DNA from: Azorinus chamasolen
Lineage: Eukaryota > Mollusca > Bivalvia > Cardiida > Solecurtidae
Assembly (NCBI GenBank): GCA_963576725.1
Contig: OY755243.1
Span: 41,773,243 to 41,837,242, forward strand
Length of the DNA stretch: 64,000 bases
Direction of reading: 5' to 3'
Part shown: piece by piece, positions 57,801-62,214 of the stretch
How positions within the stretch are numbered: the stretch's first letter is position 1
How the letters are laid out: each line of letters starts with the position of its first letter
Program-made: the position numbers and the translations under genes
Notes under the pieces: generated by a model
What the model saw: only the letters and a program-made list of their open reading frames with translations
What the model was told of the DNA's origin: nothing
Database searches by the model: none

Positions 57801-59267
57801 ATTTTTCTGAGATTGTTTTACAGTCTGTGTTCCTTGATTCAGTTATAATTAATTTTGCATTATTTCTATTAACCCTCATAGGTTCTTTTCAGATCCAGCC
57901 TCTTTGATTAAATCTTCCGAAAAGGAGAATTAACTAGAGAAAAGGAATTTTTTAGAATTGTGTAGTTCTGAAACCATTGAGATAAATAGAGCATTTGCTA
58001 CTTAGGAGCAAACGCTCTATTTATCTCAATGGTTTCAAAAAGTGACTTTTACAGAGGCGTTGACAGGTGTATTTATGGAGGAAATGAAAGGGTTAACCCT
58101 TTCCCTCATATAAACGTTTTTTCACACATTTGCAAACAGAGTAGACCCAGATCAGACGGCTCCTACAGGAGCCGTCTGATCAGGGTCTGCTCTATTTGCT
58201 AGTGGAATTTGATAGATCGGTTTCTTTACTTTCTAAAATGGCTAAAATGTTACACCTTCCTATATGTCATTATGATTATTTTGTCCATGAATATTCAGTA
58301 GGTATTGAAATTTGGAATAAACATAGAACATGGAAAGGGTTAACTAAATACGATTGTGGCTTTCAAAAGATTTTACTGTATCTCAGTTAGAGAATACTAG
58401 ATAACCCTTCACTCGATAATCCCATCTGTTGATGTCTCCACCAACAGAGTAAATTCAGATAAATCAGCTCCTTTAGAAGCTGTCTGATCATTGTTTGCTC
58501 TGTTTGCTAATAAATATATTACAGATCTGATTCTCTAAGGCAATCAATTTACATATTTCATGTAATGGATTAGTTAATTTAATATTCATGAAATATTGCA
58601 GAGTCTTATTTTGCATTGGATGGTGAGCCTTAGCATATAATGTGAAAATGAGAACAAATTGTATCTACATATACAAGAGAAAAAGTACTGTATATATGTA
58701 TACTCCTATGGACCAAATGCTCTATTTATCACAATGGTTTCAAAACTACACAATTTTAATTTTTTCCTCTTTTTTAGAAAGTGTTCCTTTTTGGTAGCTT
58801 TATTCAAAGAGGTTGAACATAGCCTGTGTTAAGCATATCATTCTGCTGGTTCATTGCTTGTTTGAGAGATTTTACAAAGTCTACAATTCATATAAAAAAA
58901 ATTTCAAACAATATATGATGCAGTGTTGCATACCAGTTTCAGATTTCTTGACATCAAGTTCTTACCCCAAGAGACCAGTGTGCCTTGCACTATTTTATGA
59001 TTTTACTTTTGTTATTTTACTACAGTGAATCTCAGAAGAGGAGGCGACGGTATACTTACTTAAAAAGACGCACCCTACCGTCCCAAGTCGGTAGTGCCGG
59101 TAAGACTGATAACAATAGTGCTAATGGACGGAGGGGAGTGCCAAGACAGGGCAGCAATTCTGATACAGCCAGTATGGACGAGAAATCAAAGTCAAAACGA
59201 CGTCGGAAGAAATCTTCACGTAAAAATGTTACAGCCATTTCTCCATCTTCGGATGATACTGGGCAAG
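27259..59267 (+). CDS. AGBL5: AGBL5 (cytosolic carboxypeptidase 5, tubulin deglutamylase), 13 exons, 3' end not seen
   Basis: CCP5 is an M14 metallocarboxypeptidase that removes the branch-point glutamate of polyglutamylated tubulin. The exons are 27259-27361, 28491-28584, 31178-31349, 31969-32135, 33221-33401, 35803-37044, 39797-39966, 43235-43370, 47512-47696, 50540-50745, 53490-53734, 54500-54879 and 59026-59267. All are GT-AG with compatible phases, giving 1174 codons plus one base. The start [19 protein letters not shown] and [11 protein letters not shown] match the vertebrate protein. Zinc ligands are His248 and Glu251 (RVHPGETP) and the His of [13 protein letters not shown] (about 632); the catalytic Glu is 714 ([11 protein letters not shown]). 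An acidic Ser-rich insertion of about 260 residues in exon 6 and a long basic tail make it bigger than the human protein (886). The final exon is probably beyond the window. Confidence 0.95.
27555..27796. mobile_element. Family A MITE, AGBL5 intron 1
   Basis: TTAACCCTTTACTCCATAAA to GGTAAAGGGTTAA. Core GATCAGACGACTCC/GGAGCCATCTGATC with two mismatches. Confidence 0.8.
27941..28127. mobile_element. CAGTAAAACC-type MITE (Tigger/pogo-like ends), AGBL5 intron 1
   Basis: Ends CAGTAAAACCTCTCTTAAC and GTTAAGAGAGGTTTTACTG invert perfectly and are flanked by TA (27939-27940 and 28128-28129). Inside, TTAATGCAGGGTGAAAGTCA pairs with TGACTTCCACCCTGCATTAA. Confidence 0.8.
28165..28365. mobile_element. 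Palindromic MITE with GACCACTCTTTAGAAT core (family D)
   Basis: AGATAAAGGTGCGTATTCAA at the left and ACGCATCTTATCT at the right. The core GACCACTCTTTAGAATCG pairs with CGATTCTAAAGAGTGGT. Relatives at 39.55, 60.16, 61.3 and 62.1 kb. Confidence 0.7.
28491..28584 (+). CDS. AGBL5: AGBL5 coding exon 2
   Basis: After TTCCTACAG. Encodes [20 protein letters not shown] and [10 protein letters not shown], and ends in phase 2 before GTAAGC. Confidence 0.93.
28789..29016. mobile_element. Family B MITE, AGBL5 intron 2
   Basis: TTAACCCATTCCTCCATAGG to GGAGGAAAGGGTTAA. The centre 28895-28961 is a 32-base-arm hairpin starting GAAACCATTGTGATAAATAG with one mismatch. Confidence 0.82.
29369..29541. mobile_element. 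CAGTGAAAGCC-type MITE, AGBL5 intron 2
   Basis: Same family as 27941-28127, with TA on both sides (29367-29368, 29542-29543). Inner pair TTAATGCAGGGTGAAAG / CTTTCACCCTGCATTAA. Confidence 0.78.
29758..30194. mobile_element. hAT-like MITE with perfect 8-base target duplication
   Basis: Ends TAGTGCTGAAA and TTTCAGCACTA, flanked by GTTTGTAT on both sides (29750-29757 and 30195-30202). The duplication fits the hAT preference nTnnnnAn. Sub-terminal GGTTAACTGGTTA-like repeats occur inside. No transposase ORF. Confidence 0.82.
30729..30957. mobile_element. Family B MITE, AGBL5 intron 2
   Basis: TTAACCCTTTCCTCCATAGG to ATGGAGGAAAGGGTTAA, with central hairpin 30835-30902 (TTGCTCCTATAGGAGCAA at the tip). 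Confidence 0.85.
31178..31349 (+). CDS. AGBL5: AGBL5 coding exon 3
   Basis: After GTTTCAG. Encodes [26 protein letters not shown] and [14 protein letters not shown], close to the vertebrate N-terminal beta-domain. Phase 0 end. Confidence 0.95.
31376..31945. mobile_element. Family B MITE carrying a nested element; fills AGBL5 intron 3
   Basis: TTAATCCATTCCCTCATAGG to GCGGGAATGGGTTAA. Interrupted at 31553-31903 by a hAT-like insert. The host intron is 31350-31968, so about 92% of it is this composite. Confidence 0.78.
31553..31903. mobile_element. hAT-like MITE nested in a family B MITE
   Basis: Ends CAGGGCTTTTT and AAAAAGCCCTG. Flanking octamers TTACAGAA and CTGAGAAG match at five of eight places, so the target duplication has diverged or one flank is altered. 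Confidence 0.65.
31969..32135 (+). CDS. AGBL5: AGBL5 coding exon 4
   Basis: After TTTCAG. Encodes [20 protein letters not shown] and [18 protein letters not shown], and ends in phase 2 before GTAGAT. Confidence 0.95.
32295..32500. mobile_element. Decayed family A MITE, AGBL5 intron 4
   Basis: GCAAACAGAGTATACCCAGA then GGAGCCATGTGATCTGGGTC. Both ends are degraded. Confidence 0.5.
32562..32811. mobile_element. Family A MITE, full length, AGBL5 intron 4
   Basis: A 250-base copy with TTAA at both ends. The core 32723-32754 is a perfect inverted repeat with 15-base arms (GATCAGACGGCTCCT) and a CT spacer. Good type copy for the family. Confidence 0.88.
32936..33150. mobile_element. Family B MITE with shortened hairpin, AGBL5 intron 4
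   Basis: TTAACCCTTTGAACCCATTT to ATGGGTTAA. The hairpin GAAACCATTGTGGTAAA / TTTATCACAATGG has lost its tip. It ends 70 bases before exon 5. Confidence 0.75.
33221..33401 (+). CDS. AGBL5: AGBL5 coding exon 5
   Basis: After GCTTTGCAG. Encodes [20 protein letters not shown] and [14 protein letters not shown], and ends KFKGKR in phase 0 before GTGAGT. Confidence 0.95.
33894..35332. mobile_element. 1.44-kb DNA transposon-like element, AGBL5 intron 5
   Basis: The ends invert: ACGGTATAAGTGGATTTTT at 33898 and AAAAATCCACTTATACGGTA at about 35312. The middle (34240-34720) is unusually GC-rich with many CCGGCCGAT-like repeats. One 167-codon plus-strand frame (33939-34442) has no recognised domain. 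No clear target duplication seen. Confidence 0.55.
35545..35740. mobile_element. Partial family A MITE, AGBL5 intron 5
   Basis: CAGTAGGAGTCATCTGATCA through GAAAGGGTTAA. The left half is missing. It ends about 65 bases before exon 6. Confidence 0.6.
35803..37044 (+). CDS. AGBL5: AGBL5 coding exon 6 (zinc site and long insertion)
   Basis: A 1242-base, phase 0-0 exon. It starts [19 protein letters not shown] with the zinc His/Glu, then [20 protein letters not shown] and GVNLNR (substrate-binding Asn/Arg). It then carries about 260 residues of Ser/Thr- and acid-rich sequence without recognisable domains and resumes with [19 protein letters not shown], the third zinc ligand. The human protein has a much shorter insertion here. 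Confidence 0.95.
37632..37863. mobile_element. Family A MITE, AGBL5 intron 6
   Basis: TTAACCTTTTCTTCATATCA to GAGAAGGGTTAA. Core AGCTCCAATAGGAGCT. Confidence 0.78.
37940..38140. mobile_element. Palindromic MITE, GAGGGCTCC variant, AGBL5 intron 6
   Basis: The core 37993-38024 is a perfect inverted repeat (GATCAGAGGGCTCCT arms, AG spacer), and the ends carry CAACCCAGGACTC and GGGGTTGAAAGTGTTAA. The flanks differ from standard family A (CATTCAAAATCCT...), as in the degenerate copy near 37490-37630. Confidence 0.7.
38180..38830 (+). mobile_element. Tandem-core element H2, AGBL5 intron 6
   Basis: CGTCGGCATCAGTGTTGGCG low-complexity start, then three cores of about 150-165 bases (GTTCACCATCACAAGCT, GGCAAGAGTACATAACTCTG). 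Ends near GTGCTGTCCTGTGATGAAG. The 5' hairpin is lost. Confidence 0.62.
38985..39172 (+). repeat. 53-base tandem repeat, about 3.5 copies
   Basis: GGTGGTAGCTTAATGCTGGA with CAAAAGTTATGTCATTCTGG recurs with almost no change. The unit comes from the inner part of a CAGTAAAACC-type MITE. Confidence 0.75.
39221..39460. mobile_element. Family A MITE, right end truncated, AGBL5 intron 6
   Basis: TTAACCCTTTACTTCATAGA, then core remnants ATAGCTTCTGTTGGAGTTGT. The right terminal AAAGGGTTAA is missing. Confidence 0.65.
39547..39735. mobile_element. Family D MITE, AGBL5 intron 6
   Basis: AGATAAGGTTGTGTATTCAA left, ACATGTCTTATCT right, core ACCACTCTTTAGAATGTC. Ends 60 bases before exon 7. Confidence 0.62.
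39797..39966 (+). CDS. AGBL5: AGBL5 coding exon 7
   Basis: After TTTGTCTCAG. Encodes [39 protein letters not shown] and GSGRVAIYK, nearly identical to the vertebrate enzyme. Phase 2 end. Confidence 0.96.
40169..42007 (+). mobile_element. Tandem-core element H3, about ten cores, AGBL5 intron 7
   Basis: A hairpin AGCTCACCTGGCACA...GCCAAGGTGAGCT (about 40170-40201), a CGTCGTGCGTATGTGCG run, then cores of about 155 bases (GATATTTGGTATGTAGCATC, AAAATGGCCCCGCCCC). It ends GGTGAGCGATTAAGG with a GGGCCATCATGGCCC hairpin and TCTTGTTTTT. The same family as 9560-14440. Confidence 0.8.
42028..42045 (+). repeat. (TG)n microsatellite
   Basis: About nine TG dinucleotides directly after element H3. Confidence 0.85.
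42085..42251. mobile_element. CAGTAAAACC-type MITE, left end decayed, AGBL5 intron 7
   Basis: AGAACCCCTCTAATGCAACC left, GCAAGGTTTTACTGTA right, inner pair GCAGGTGGTTGCTTAATGCA / TGCATTAAGCTACCACCTGC. Confidence 0.65.
42860..43034. mobile_element. Family B MITE, one hairpin arm deleted, AGBL5 intron 7
   Basis: TTAACCCATTACCTCATAGG to GAGGGAATGGGTTAA. Only the right arm (GCAAATGCTCTATTTATCAC) remains. Confidence 0.72.
43036..43195. mobile_element. CAGTAAAACC-type MITE remnant, AGBL5 intron 7
   Basis: ACAGGTAGCTGTTTAATAC left and GGGAGGTTTTACTG right, with GAGCTTTCTGCATG in the middle. It ends 40 bases before exon 8. Confidence 0.5.
43235..43370 (+). CDS. AGBL5: AGBL5 coding exon 8 (catalytic Glu)
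   Basis: After TTTATTTCAG. Encodes [20 protein letters not shown], with the catalytic glutamate in TLEC, then the proline-rich [13 protein letters not shown]. Phase 0 end. Confidence 0.95.
43675..43805. mobile_element. Truncated family A MITE, AGBL5 intron 8
   Basis: AACCCTTTCTCTTATATAAA, core ACTCCTATAGGAGCCATCTG, then broken after the core. Confidence 0.6.
44155..45784 (+). mobile_element. Tandem-core element H4, about eight cores, AGBL5 intron 8
   Basis: A hairpin ATGTCTCCCCCCATAT / ATATGGGGGAGACAT (44155-44187), then a CTGTCTGTCCG microsatellite (44206-44265), then cores of about 150 bases (TTGTCCGGACGATAACTCC, GAAACTTCATATATGGAAAG, AAGGTCCATAACTCTGGCTT). It ends GGGGAGACATCCG with a GTTTTTGTGACAAAAAC hairpin and CTCTAGT. 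Confidence 0.8.
45945..46196. mobile_element. Family A MITE, full length, AGBL5 intron 8
   Basis: TTAACCCTTTCCCTTATATT to GGAAAAGGGTTAA. Core CAGACGGCTCCTATAGGAGC. Its right TTAA (46193-46196) is shared with the next copy. Confidence 0.85.
46193..46660. mobile_element. Family A MITE with a family B MITE inside
   Basis: TTAACTCTTTCCCTAATATT, core ACTCCTGTAGGAGCCATCTG, then ATTATTCCTTTAA at 46414. The family B copy follows, and family A resumes at 46630 with GTACATGAATATTGAACAGG and GAAAGGGTT. Confidence 0.8.
46411..46629. mobile_element. Family B MITE inserted at a TTAA of a family A MITE
   Basis: TTAA at 46411-46414 and 46626-46629. Removing one TTAA and the insert restores the family A sequence CCTTTAAGTACATGAATATT. 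Confidence 0.85.
46704..46955. mobile_element. Family A MITE, right end decayed, AGBL5 intron 8
   Basis: TTAACCCTTTACCTGATGG, then GCAAACAGAATAGACCCAGA, ending near GAATATTTATGAGGTAATTG. Confidence 0.65.
47016..47469. mobile_element. Family A MITE interrupted by a TA-inserted MITE
   Basis: TTAACGCTTTCCCTGTTCTG to GAAGGAAAGAGTTG. Core AGCTCCTCTAGGAGCCGTCT. Interrupted at 47057-47260; ends about 40 bases before exon 9. Confidence 0.8.
47057..47260. mobile_element. CAGTAAAACC-type MITE nested in family A, TA duplication
   Basis: Ends CAGTAAAACCTCTCTATAAT and TATAGAGAGGTTTTACTG, with TA at 47055-47056 and 47261-47262. Inside, CAGAACACTCCTACAGGAGC forms a near-perfect palindrome. Confidence 0.88.
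47512..47696 (+). CDS. AGBL5: AGBL5 coding exon 9
   Basis: After TTTGCTTCAG. Encodes [20 protein letters not shown] and [19 protein letters not shown], the end of the peptidase domain, and begins a basic linker. Phase 2 end. Confidence 0.94.
47760..48005. mobile_element. Family A MITE, AGBL5 intron 9
   Basis: TTAACCCTTTCCTTCATATA to GGGAAAGGGTTGA (one change in the right TTAA). Confidence 0.82.
48149..48396. mobile_element. Family A MITE, full length, AGBL5 intron 9
   Basis: TTAACCCTCTACTCCATGAA to GGAGTAAAGGGTTAA. Core CACGGCTCCTATAGGAGTAA. Confidence 0.82.
48476..50092 (+). mobile_element. Tandem-core element H5 with telomere-like insert, AGBL5 intron 9
   Basis: Hairpin TCTCCCCCATTTATGGGGAGA (about 48479), TCCG microsatellites (48522-48575 and 48815-48863), then seven cores of about 155-165 bases (GTATCTCTGAAACCA, GGCTAGAGTCACCAAACTTC, GCATGAGTTGTTGTGCACCT). 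It ends with GGGGGAGACATCTG and GTTTTTGTGACAAAAAC. The ends are like H4 while the cores are different. Confidence 0.8.
48615..48735 (+). repeat. Interstitial telomere-type repeat beside a 24-base triplicate
   Basis: Three copies of TTAACCTGGCCA with TTTCTTGTGACA spacing (48630-48690) are followed by about four TTAGGG units (48703-48728). A TCCCACAAG / CTTGTGGGA pair frames the segment (about 48613 and 48774). Confidence 0.8.
50187..50403. mobile_element. Family B MITE, opposite orientation, AGBL5 intron 9
   Basis: TTAACCCTTTCCTCCATAAA to GGAGGAAAGGGTTAA. The hairpin is shortened (GTGATAAATAGGAGAAAATG). It ends 137 bases before exon 10. Confidence 0.8.
50540..50745 (+). CDS. AGBL5: AGBL5 coding exon 10
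   Basis: After ATTCTTCAG. Asn/Ser-rich linker ending KRELGPVRE, which corresponds to the LGPVREP motif of the vertebrate tail. Phase 1 end before GTGAGT. Confidence 0.9.
50848..51058 (+). mobile_element. Short element H6a (GTGTCACTTAGGGATC type), AGBL5 intron 10
   Basis: AGAGACAGTGTGTCACTTAG, TCCGTCCATCCGTCTGTC runs, one core fragment and the end CAACACTCTTGT. It lies within a decayed family A copy (GTGCAGACTCTGAGCAG left, GAAGGAAAGGGTTAA right). Confidence 0.6.
51107..52162 (+). repeat. Tandem repeat X, about 160-base units, interrupted twice
   Basis: Units begin GTTTTCCGGAGTTTTTTTCT at 51223 and GTTTTCCAGAGTTTTTTTCT at 51383, with a third at about 52148. Element H6b interrupts the second unit and H7 the third. 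Confidence 0.6.
51495..52100 (+). mobile_element. Tandem-core element H6b, about three cores
   Basis: GTGTCACCTGCCGAGAGGCA start, TCTGTCCGTCCGTCTG run, cores of about 145 bases (CATTGAGGACCATTGATGTA, GTTATTCCCCTTTGTTCTGA) and the end CACTCTTGTT. Repeat X resumes at AACGGAATTACAG. Confidence 0.7.
52163..53230 (+). mobile_element. Tandem-core element H7, about four cores of 190 bases
   Basis: Hairpin CTCGCCTATTCGAAGAATAG (52168-52190), GGCGTTGGCGTTGGCGTCGG run (52209-52245), then cores with GTTGAAATGCACTAATACTA, GAACATTGATGTAGTGTAG and TTTTGGACTTAGCTTTTTGG. The end is AATAGGCGAGCTTTGCTGTC with CTGCGACAG and TCTAGTT. It sits inside repeat X. Confidence 0.78.
53270..53330 (-). mobile_element. 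Solo end fragment of the 13.2-14.3 kb element type
   Basis: The reverse complement gives AGAACTAGAACTACCACTAA then AGGTGATGAATACCCCCAC, matching 13239-13275. The fragment lies in AGBL5 intron 10. Confidence 0.65.
53490..53734 (+). CDS. AGBL5: AGBL5 coding exon 11
   Basis: After TAATTATAG. Encodes [20 protein letters not shown], a Ser-rich stretch and a charged helix [15 protein letters not shown]. It ends in phase 0 before GTAAGC, whose surroundings are duplicated 31 bases downstream. Confidence 0.85.
53728..53780 (+). repeat. Tandem duplication covering the exon 11 splice donor
   Basis: AATCTGGTAAGCCAGGGTGT occurs at 53729 and again at 53760, 31 bases apart, so two identical donor sites sit in a row. 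Use of the second would add GTAAGC... and read a TAA at 53759-53761. Confidence 0.85.
53818..54000. mobile_element. Family A MITE, right half lost, AGBL5 intron 11
   Basis: TTAACCCTTTACCTGATAGA, core remnant TGACTCCTGTACAATCTGTC, truncated near 54000. Confidence 0.6.
54190..54415. mobile_element. Decayed family A MITE, AGBL5 intron 11
   Basis: GCAAATAAAGCAGTCTCTGA, CATACGGCTCCTATTG and TTACATGAATATTCATGAAG; terminal motifs are lost. Confidence 0.5.
54500..54879 (+). CDS. AGBL5: AGBL5 coding exon 12
   Basis: After TTAAATTTTAG. A Pro/Ser-rich disordered tail ([37 protein letters not shown]). Ends in phase 2 before GTAAGT. Confidence 0.87.
55088..55335. mobile_element. Family A MITE, ends decayed, AGBL5 intron 12
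   Basis: TTAACTCTTTACTCTATGCT left. Core half deleted (CAGACAGCTTCTACTGTCTG). Confidence 0.6.
55493..57118. mobile_element. Family A MITE split by a 1.38-kb element, AGBL5 intron 12
   Basis: TTAACCTTTTCCTTCATATA at 55493, core CAGACAGCTCCTGTAGGAGC, break at 55683, resume at 57061 with AATGAATATTCATGAAGCTA, end AGGGAAAGGGTTAA at 57118. Confidence 0.8.
55684..57058. mobile_element. 1375-base TA-inserted DNA transposon-like element
   Basis: Ends CAGTCTAATTGCATTAATTC and the inverse of GAGTTATTGCAATTAGACTG, flanked by TA (55682-55683 and 57059-57060). It resembles Tc1/mariner/pogo in target site and CAGT start. The only long frame (56419-56823, 134 codons) shows no DDE transposase motif, so it is probably non-autonomous. 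It contains a MITE-like piece around 56385-56490. Confidence 0.75.
57177..57425. mobile_element. Family A MITE, full length, AGBL5 intron 12
   Basis: TTAACCCTTTCCCTGATGAA to GGGAAAGGGTTAA. Core GATCAGACAGCTCCTATAGG with perfect arms (GATCAGACAGCTCCTA). Confidence 0.86.
57465..57545. mobile_element. Half copy of the AATACAGAAATA-end MITE
   Basis: GATAATCTTTGAAAAAGGCC, GATCGAAATATTAGATCAG and AAGTATTTATGTATTA match the right half of 22381-22563. Confidence 0.55.
57869..58096. mobile_element. Family B MITE sharing its right TTAA with a family A MITE
   Basis: TTAACCCTCATAGGTTCTTT to AATGAAAGGGTTAA. Central hairpin GAAACCATTGAGATAAATAG arms. Confidence 0.82.
58093..58343. mobile_element. Family A MITE, full length, AGBL5 intron 12
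   Basis: TTAACCCTTTCCCTCATATA to CATGGAAAGGGTTAA. Perfect core GATCAGACGGCTCCT/AGGAGCCGTCTGATC with an AC spacer. Confidence 0.88.
58403..58605. mobile_element. Decayed family A MITE, AGBL5 intron 12
   Basis: AACCCTTCACTCGATAATCC left, core ATCAGCTCCTTTAGAAGCTG, right end lost. Confidence 0.55.
58700..58830. mobile_element. Half copy of a family B MITE, AGBL5 intron 12
   Basis: TCCTATGGACCAAATGCTCT, ATTTATCACAATGGTTTCAA, then TTTTTGGTAGCTTTATTCAA. Only the half after the hairpin tip is present. Confidence 0.6.
59026..59267 (+). CDS. AGBL5: AGBL5 coding exon 13 (last exon seen)
   Basis: After TTTTACTACAG. Two basic clusters, [13 protein letters not shown] and [14 protein letters not shown], resemble a nuclear localisation signal and fit the nuclear/cytosolic distribution reported for CCP5. 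It ends in phase 1 before GTATGG; if the donor is not used, the frame stops at 59297. Confidence 0.82.
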
Positions 59268-60159
59268 GTATGGATTGTATATGTAACAGTTGGTTTTAAT
59301 CTTTTAAAGCACAAAGTTAATGTAGTTTAATGGTGACATAATAACTGCATGGGAATTAAGGGCATGTTGAATAAAACAAAATTATATATACAAAAAAGCG
59401 TTACAAGAAAAAAGGGCACATTGACAGTTGCAAGTAGTGTAGACCCAGATTAGTTGCTGTGTTACACTCTGGTTTCAGATTGTCCTCCTCTCCCATCATG
59501 GGCTTGTAACGATGAGTAAGTCAATTTGGCACCATTTTGATGACTTTAAATTAGTAGCAAATAATGTAGACCCAGATCAAACTGCTCCTTCAGGATTAGT
59601 TTGATATATGTTTAAAGTCTCTTGTGTAATTACGGTATAATCTGAACTATTTTTTCTTTAATCATCAGCATCAGTGTTATGTATATTATTCTTGCAAACA
59701 GTATACCCTGATCTGGGTCGAAACTGTTTGCAAATGTCTTAGTGCCCCTTTTCTATGGTGAGACTCATGATTATTAGACGTTCTACAGTAGCGCATAACG
59801 GTAACACATCACTAATTCACTGTTCACCAAGTTTGTCTGGTTGTTTCACCCATTTTACCAGAACTACAATGAATTGTTTGACTTGCAGCATTTATCCTAA
59901 AAAGGTCTTGGGCTGGGAGGTACAGATATGTCCCACTGGAACTGCTAACACCATCTGACTTAGTGGAATTGTGCTGAATATCACTCGGGCACCTTTATAT
60001 GGTAGAGAAAAGTATTTGATCACCAAGCTAGTAATTATTTTGTCATTGTAAATTGTTGTTATGTCTCTTCTGTACATTGAGGTCAATGCACATACATAAG
60101 TTGTTATGCTTCTTTTGTACACAGTGTCCCCGGTAAAGGGAGTATTTCAGATGCAAAAA

Positions 60160-60275
60160 TCTTTATTTATCCACAAGACCCTTAGTTGTGACTACTCATT
60201 AGAAGTGTATCAGAAGATTCTAATAAGTAATCCCAACTATGGGTTTGGTGGAGATTTGAAGAAAAATATTGCTGT
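60160..60275. mobile_element. Family D MITE relative
   Basis: TTGTGACTACTCATTAGAAG pairs with CTTCTAATGAGTAGTC-like sequence at 60212-60235; then GGGTTTGGTGGAGATTTGAA. Confidence 0.5.
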
Positions 60276-60281
60276 ACAATG

Positions 60282-60521
60282 TTAACCCTTTACTCCATAA
60301 ATGCGCCTTTCTACGCCTTTGCAAACAGAGCAGACCCAGATCAGACGGCTCCTATAGGAGCCCACTTATCAGGGTCTGCTCTGTTTGCTTGTTCAATATT
60401 GTAGAATATGATTCTACAGTTTCTGCTACGTCCAAAAATGCATGTGTCCATGTGCTATTTTAACAAATTAATCTGATTAATATTCATGATATGTATGAAT
60501 ATTCATGGAGGAAAGAGTTAA
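60282..60521. mobile_element. Family A MITE downstream of AGBL5 exon 13
   Basis: TTAACCCTTTACTCCATAAA to GGAGGAAAGAGTTAA. Core AGACGGCTCCTATAGGAGCC. Confidence 0.82.
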
Positions 60522-60778
60522 CCCTTCTCATGCAAAGGATATCTCCCTTATCTGGAATCCTGGACTACTGTAAGGTGTCTGCACTTGCCGAATAATTGAT
60601 GCAGTCTTGATTTAATGTAGGGAAAGTTTGTATACCAGTCCCAGGTAATTATGTGTAGAGAGGACAAGTCTATAACATTGTGTATATATAGAAACTGTAC
60701 TATGACATAAGCCATGCTACAAGGACAAGAGCACTAGCACATTGATATTGGTTTAGACACAAGTGCTGCGTTAGTGCT

Positions 60779-61028
60779 TTAACCCTTTCCCTGTTCTGTA
60801 TTTAGGTCAAATTTCAATACCTACTGAATATTCGTTAACAAAATAGTTATAAAGAAATATGGAAGGTGGAATATTGTAGACATTTTAGAAAGTAAAGAAA
60901 CGGATCTATCAAATTTTATTAGCAAACAGAGCAGACCCTGATCAGATGGCTCCTCTAGGAGCCGTCTGATCTTGGTCTACTCTGTTTGCAAATGCGTGAA
61001 AACATGTTTACATGAGGGAAAGGGTTAA
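60779..61028. mobile_element. Family A MITE, full length, joined to the next copy
   Basis: TTAACCCTTTCCCTGTTCTG to GGGAAAGGGTTAA. Core GATGGCTCCTCTAGGAGCCG. Shares TTAA 61025-61028 with the following copy. Confidence 0.86.
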
Positions 61029-61250
61029 CCCTTTACCCCATAGATATGCCTTTTGGCACAATTGCAAACAGAGTAGACCCAGATCAGATGGCTCTCATAG
61101 GAGCTGTCTTATCAAGGTCTGCTCTATTTGCCTTTGAAACAATATAGATCTGATTCTTGCCATGACCAACAAATCCAGCATTCATTCACCATTATAAAAA
61201 ATCAGCTAATAAATGTTTATCATTTCATTATTCACAATGCAAAGGCTGAC
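61025..61250. mobile_element. Family A MITE, right end decayed
   Basis: TTAACCCTTTACCCCATAGA, core GATGGCTCTCATAGGAGCTG, right terminus lost. Confidence 0.68.
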
Positions 61251-61302
61251 TCCTGTATTATATACTTAATAAAGTAAACTCGTCCAGATTTTTTATGAAC
61301 TA

Positions 61303-61640
61303 GAGCAATAGATAAAGGTGCATATTAAAATACAGTAAAATCTCGATTATTCGAATTTTTGATATAGAAAAATTTAGACCATTTTAAGCAGGTGGCTGTT
61401 TAATGCATGGTGAGAGTCATGCAGAAAGCTGCCACCTGTCTTAAAAATCGATAATGATACGTATTTCAGTGTTCGAATAATCAAGATTGTACTGTACTAA
61501 AATTGTTATTTCCCTATGTTGTGACCACTCTTTATAGTTCTCTCGAAGAGGTGGTATTCCAAAGAGTGGTCACAACATTGATTTTGTTGGAGAAATGAAC
61601 TAGCTAATCTGGATAATGTTTTAATTTACACATCTTATGT
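61303..61640. mobile_element. Family D MITE interrupted by a TA-inserted MITE
   Basis: AGATAAAGGTGCATATTAAA left, then the nested insert (61333-61494), then CTAAAATTGTTATTTCCCTA, core GACCACTCTTTATAGTTCTC and ACACATCTTATGT right. Confidence 0.75.
61333..61494. mobile_element. CAGTAAAATCTCGATTATTCGAA MITE nested in family D
   Basis: CAGTAAAATCTCGATTATTC left, GAATAATCAAGATTGTACTG right, TA at 61331-61332 and 61495-61496. The CGATTATTCGAA end is close to Tigger/pogo ends. Confidence 0.82.
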
Positions 61641-61662
61641 GGACCTTTGAAATACAGAAATA

Positions 61663-61857
61663 CAGTATAACCTGTCTTAAGCAACCATCAAAAGGAGGTC
61701 TGATTATGGGTCTGTTAAGAAGGTGGTAGCTTGATACAGGTCAAAAGAAATGCAGAAAGCTCTTTCTGCATTACTTTTGCCCTGTATTAAGCAACCATCT
61801 GCATTTCAAAATTCCTGTGTCCAGTTGATATAAGGTCACTTAAGACAGGTTCTACTG
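61663..61857. mobile_element. CAGTATAACCTGTCTTAAG MITE
   Basis: CAGTATAACCTGTCTTAAGC left and CTTAAGACAGGTTCTACTG right, TA on both sides (61661-61662, 61858-61859). Core GCAGAAAGCTCTTTCTGC. Confidence 0.8.
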
Positions 61858-62074
61858 TACATGCTGGTGAAAACCATTGTCATTGATTGGTGTATCAAAC
61901 AGTGCAGACCCTGAGTAGGTGACTCCTTCAGGAGTTATCTGATCTTGGTATCTACACTGTTTTCCTATGCCTGGTGAGTTGGATCACTGGAGTTTATCAG
62001 TCAGAATTGTGGCATTGGACCATAGTCTATACTGATTTTCACTTGCAATAAATATCCAGATAGACAAAGTATTG

Positions 62075-62180
62075 TATATACAAAAGTCCTAAAGTTGTGA
62101 CTTCTCATTAGAATTGTCTCTTTGAGATGCTTCCAATGTGTAGTCACTATTATGCGTTTGGTGAAATGTTTAGCTGACCA
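62075..62180. mobile_element. Family D MITE remnant
   Basis: GTTGTGACTTCTCATTAGAA, TGTCTCTTTGAGATGCTTCC and TAGTCACTATTATGCGTTTG. Confidence 0.45.
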
Positions 62181-62214
62181 CTGTGACTCTTACCTGGGGC
62201 CTTGCTAGCCAGAA

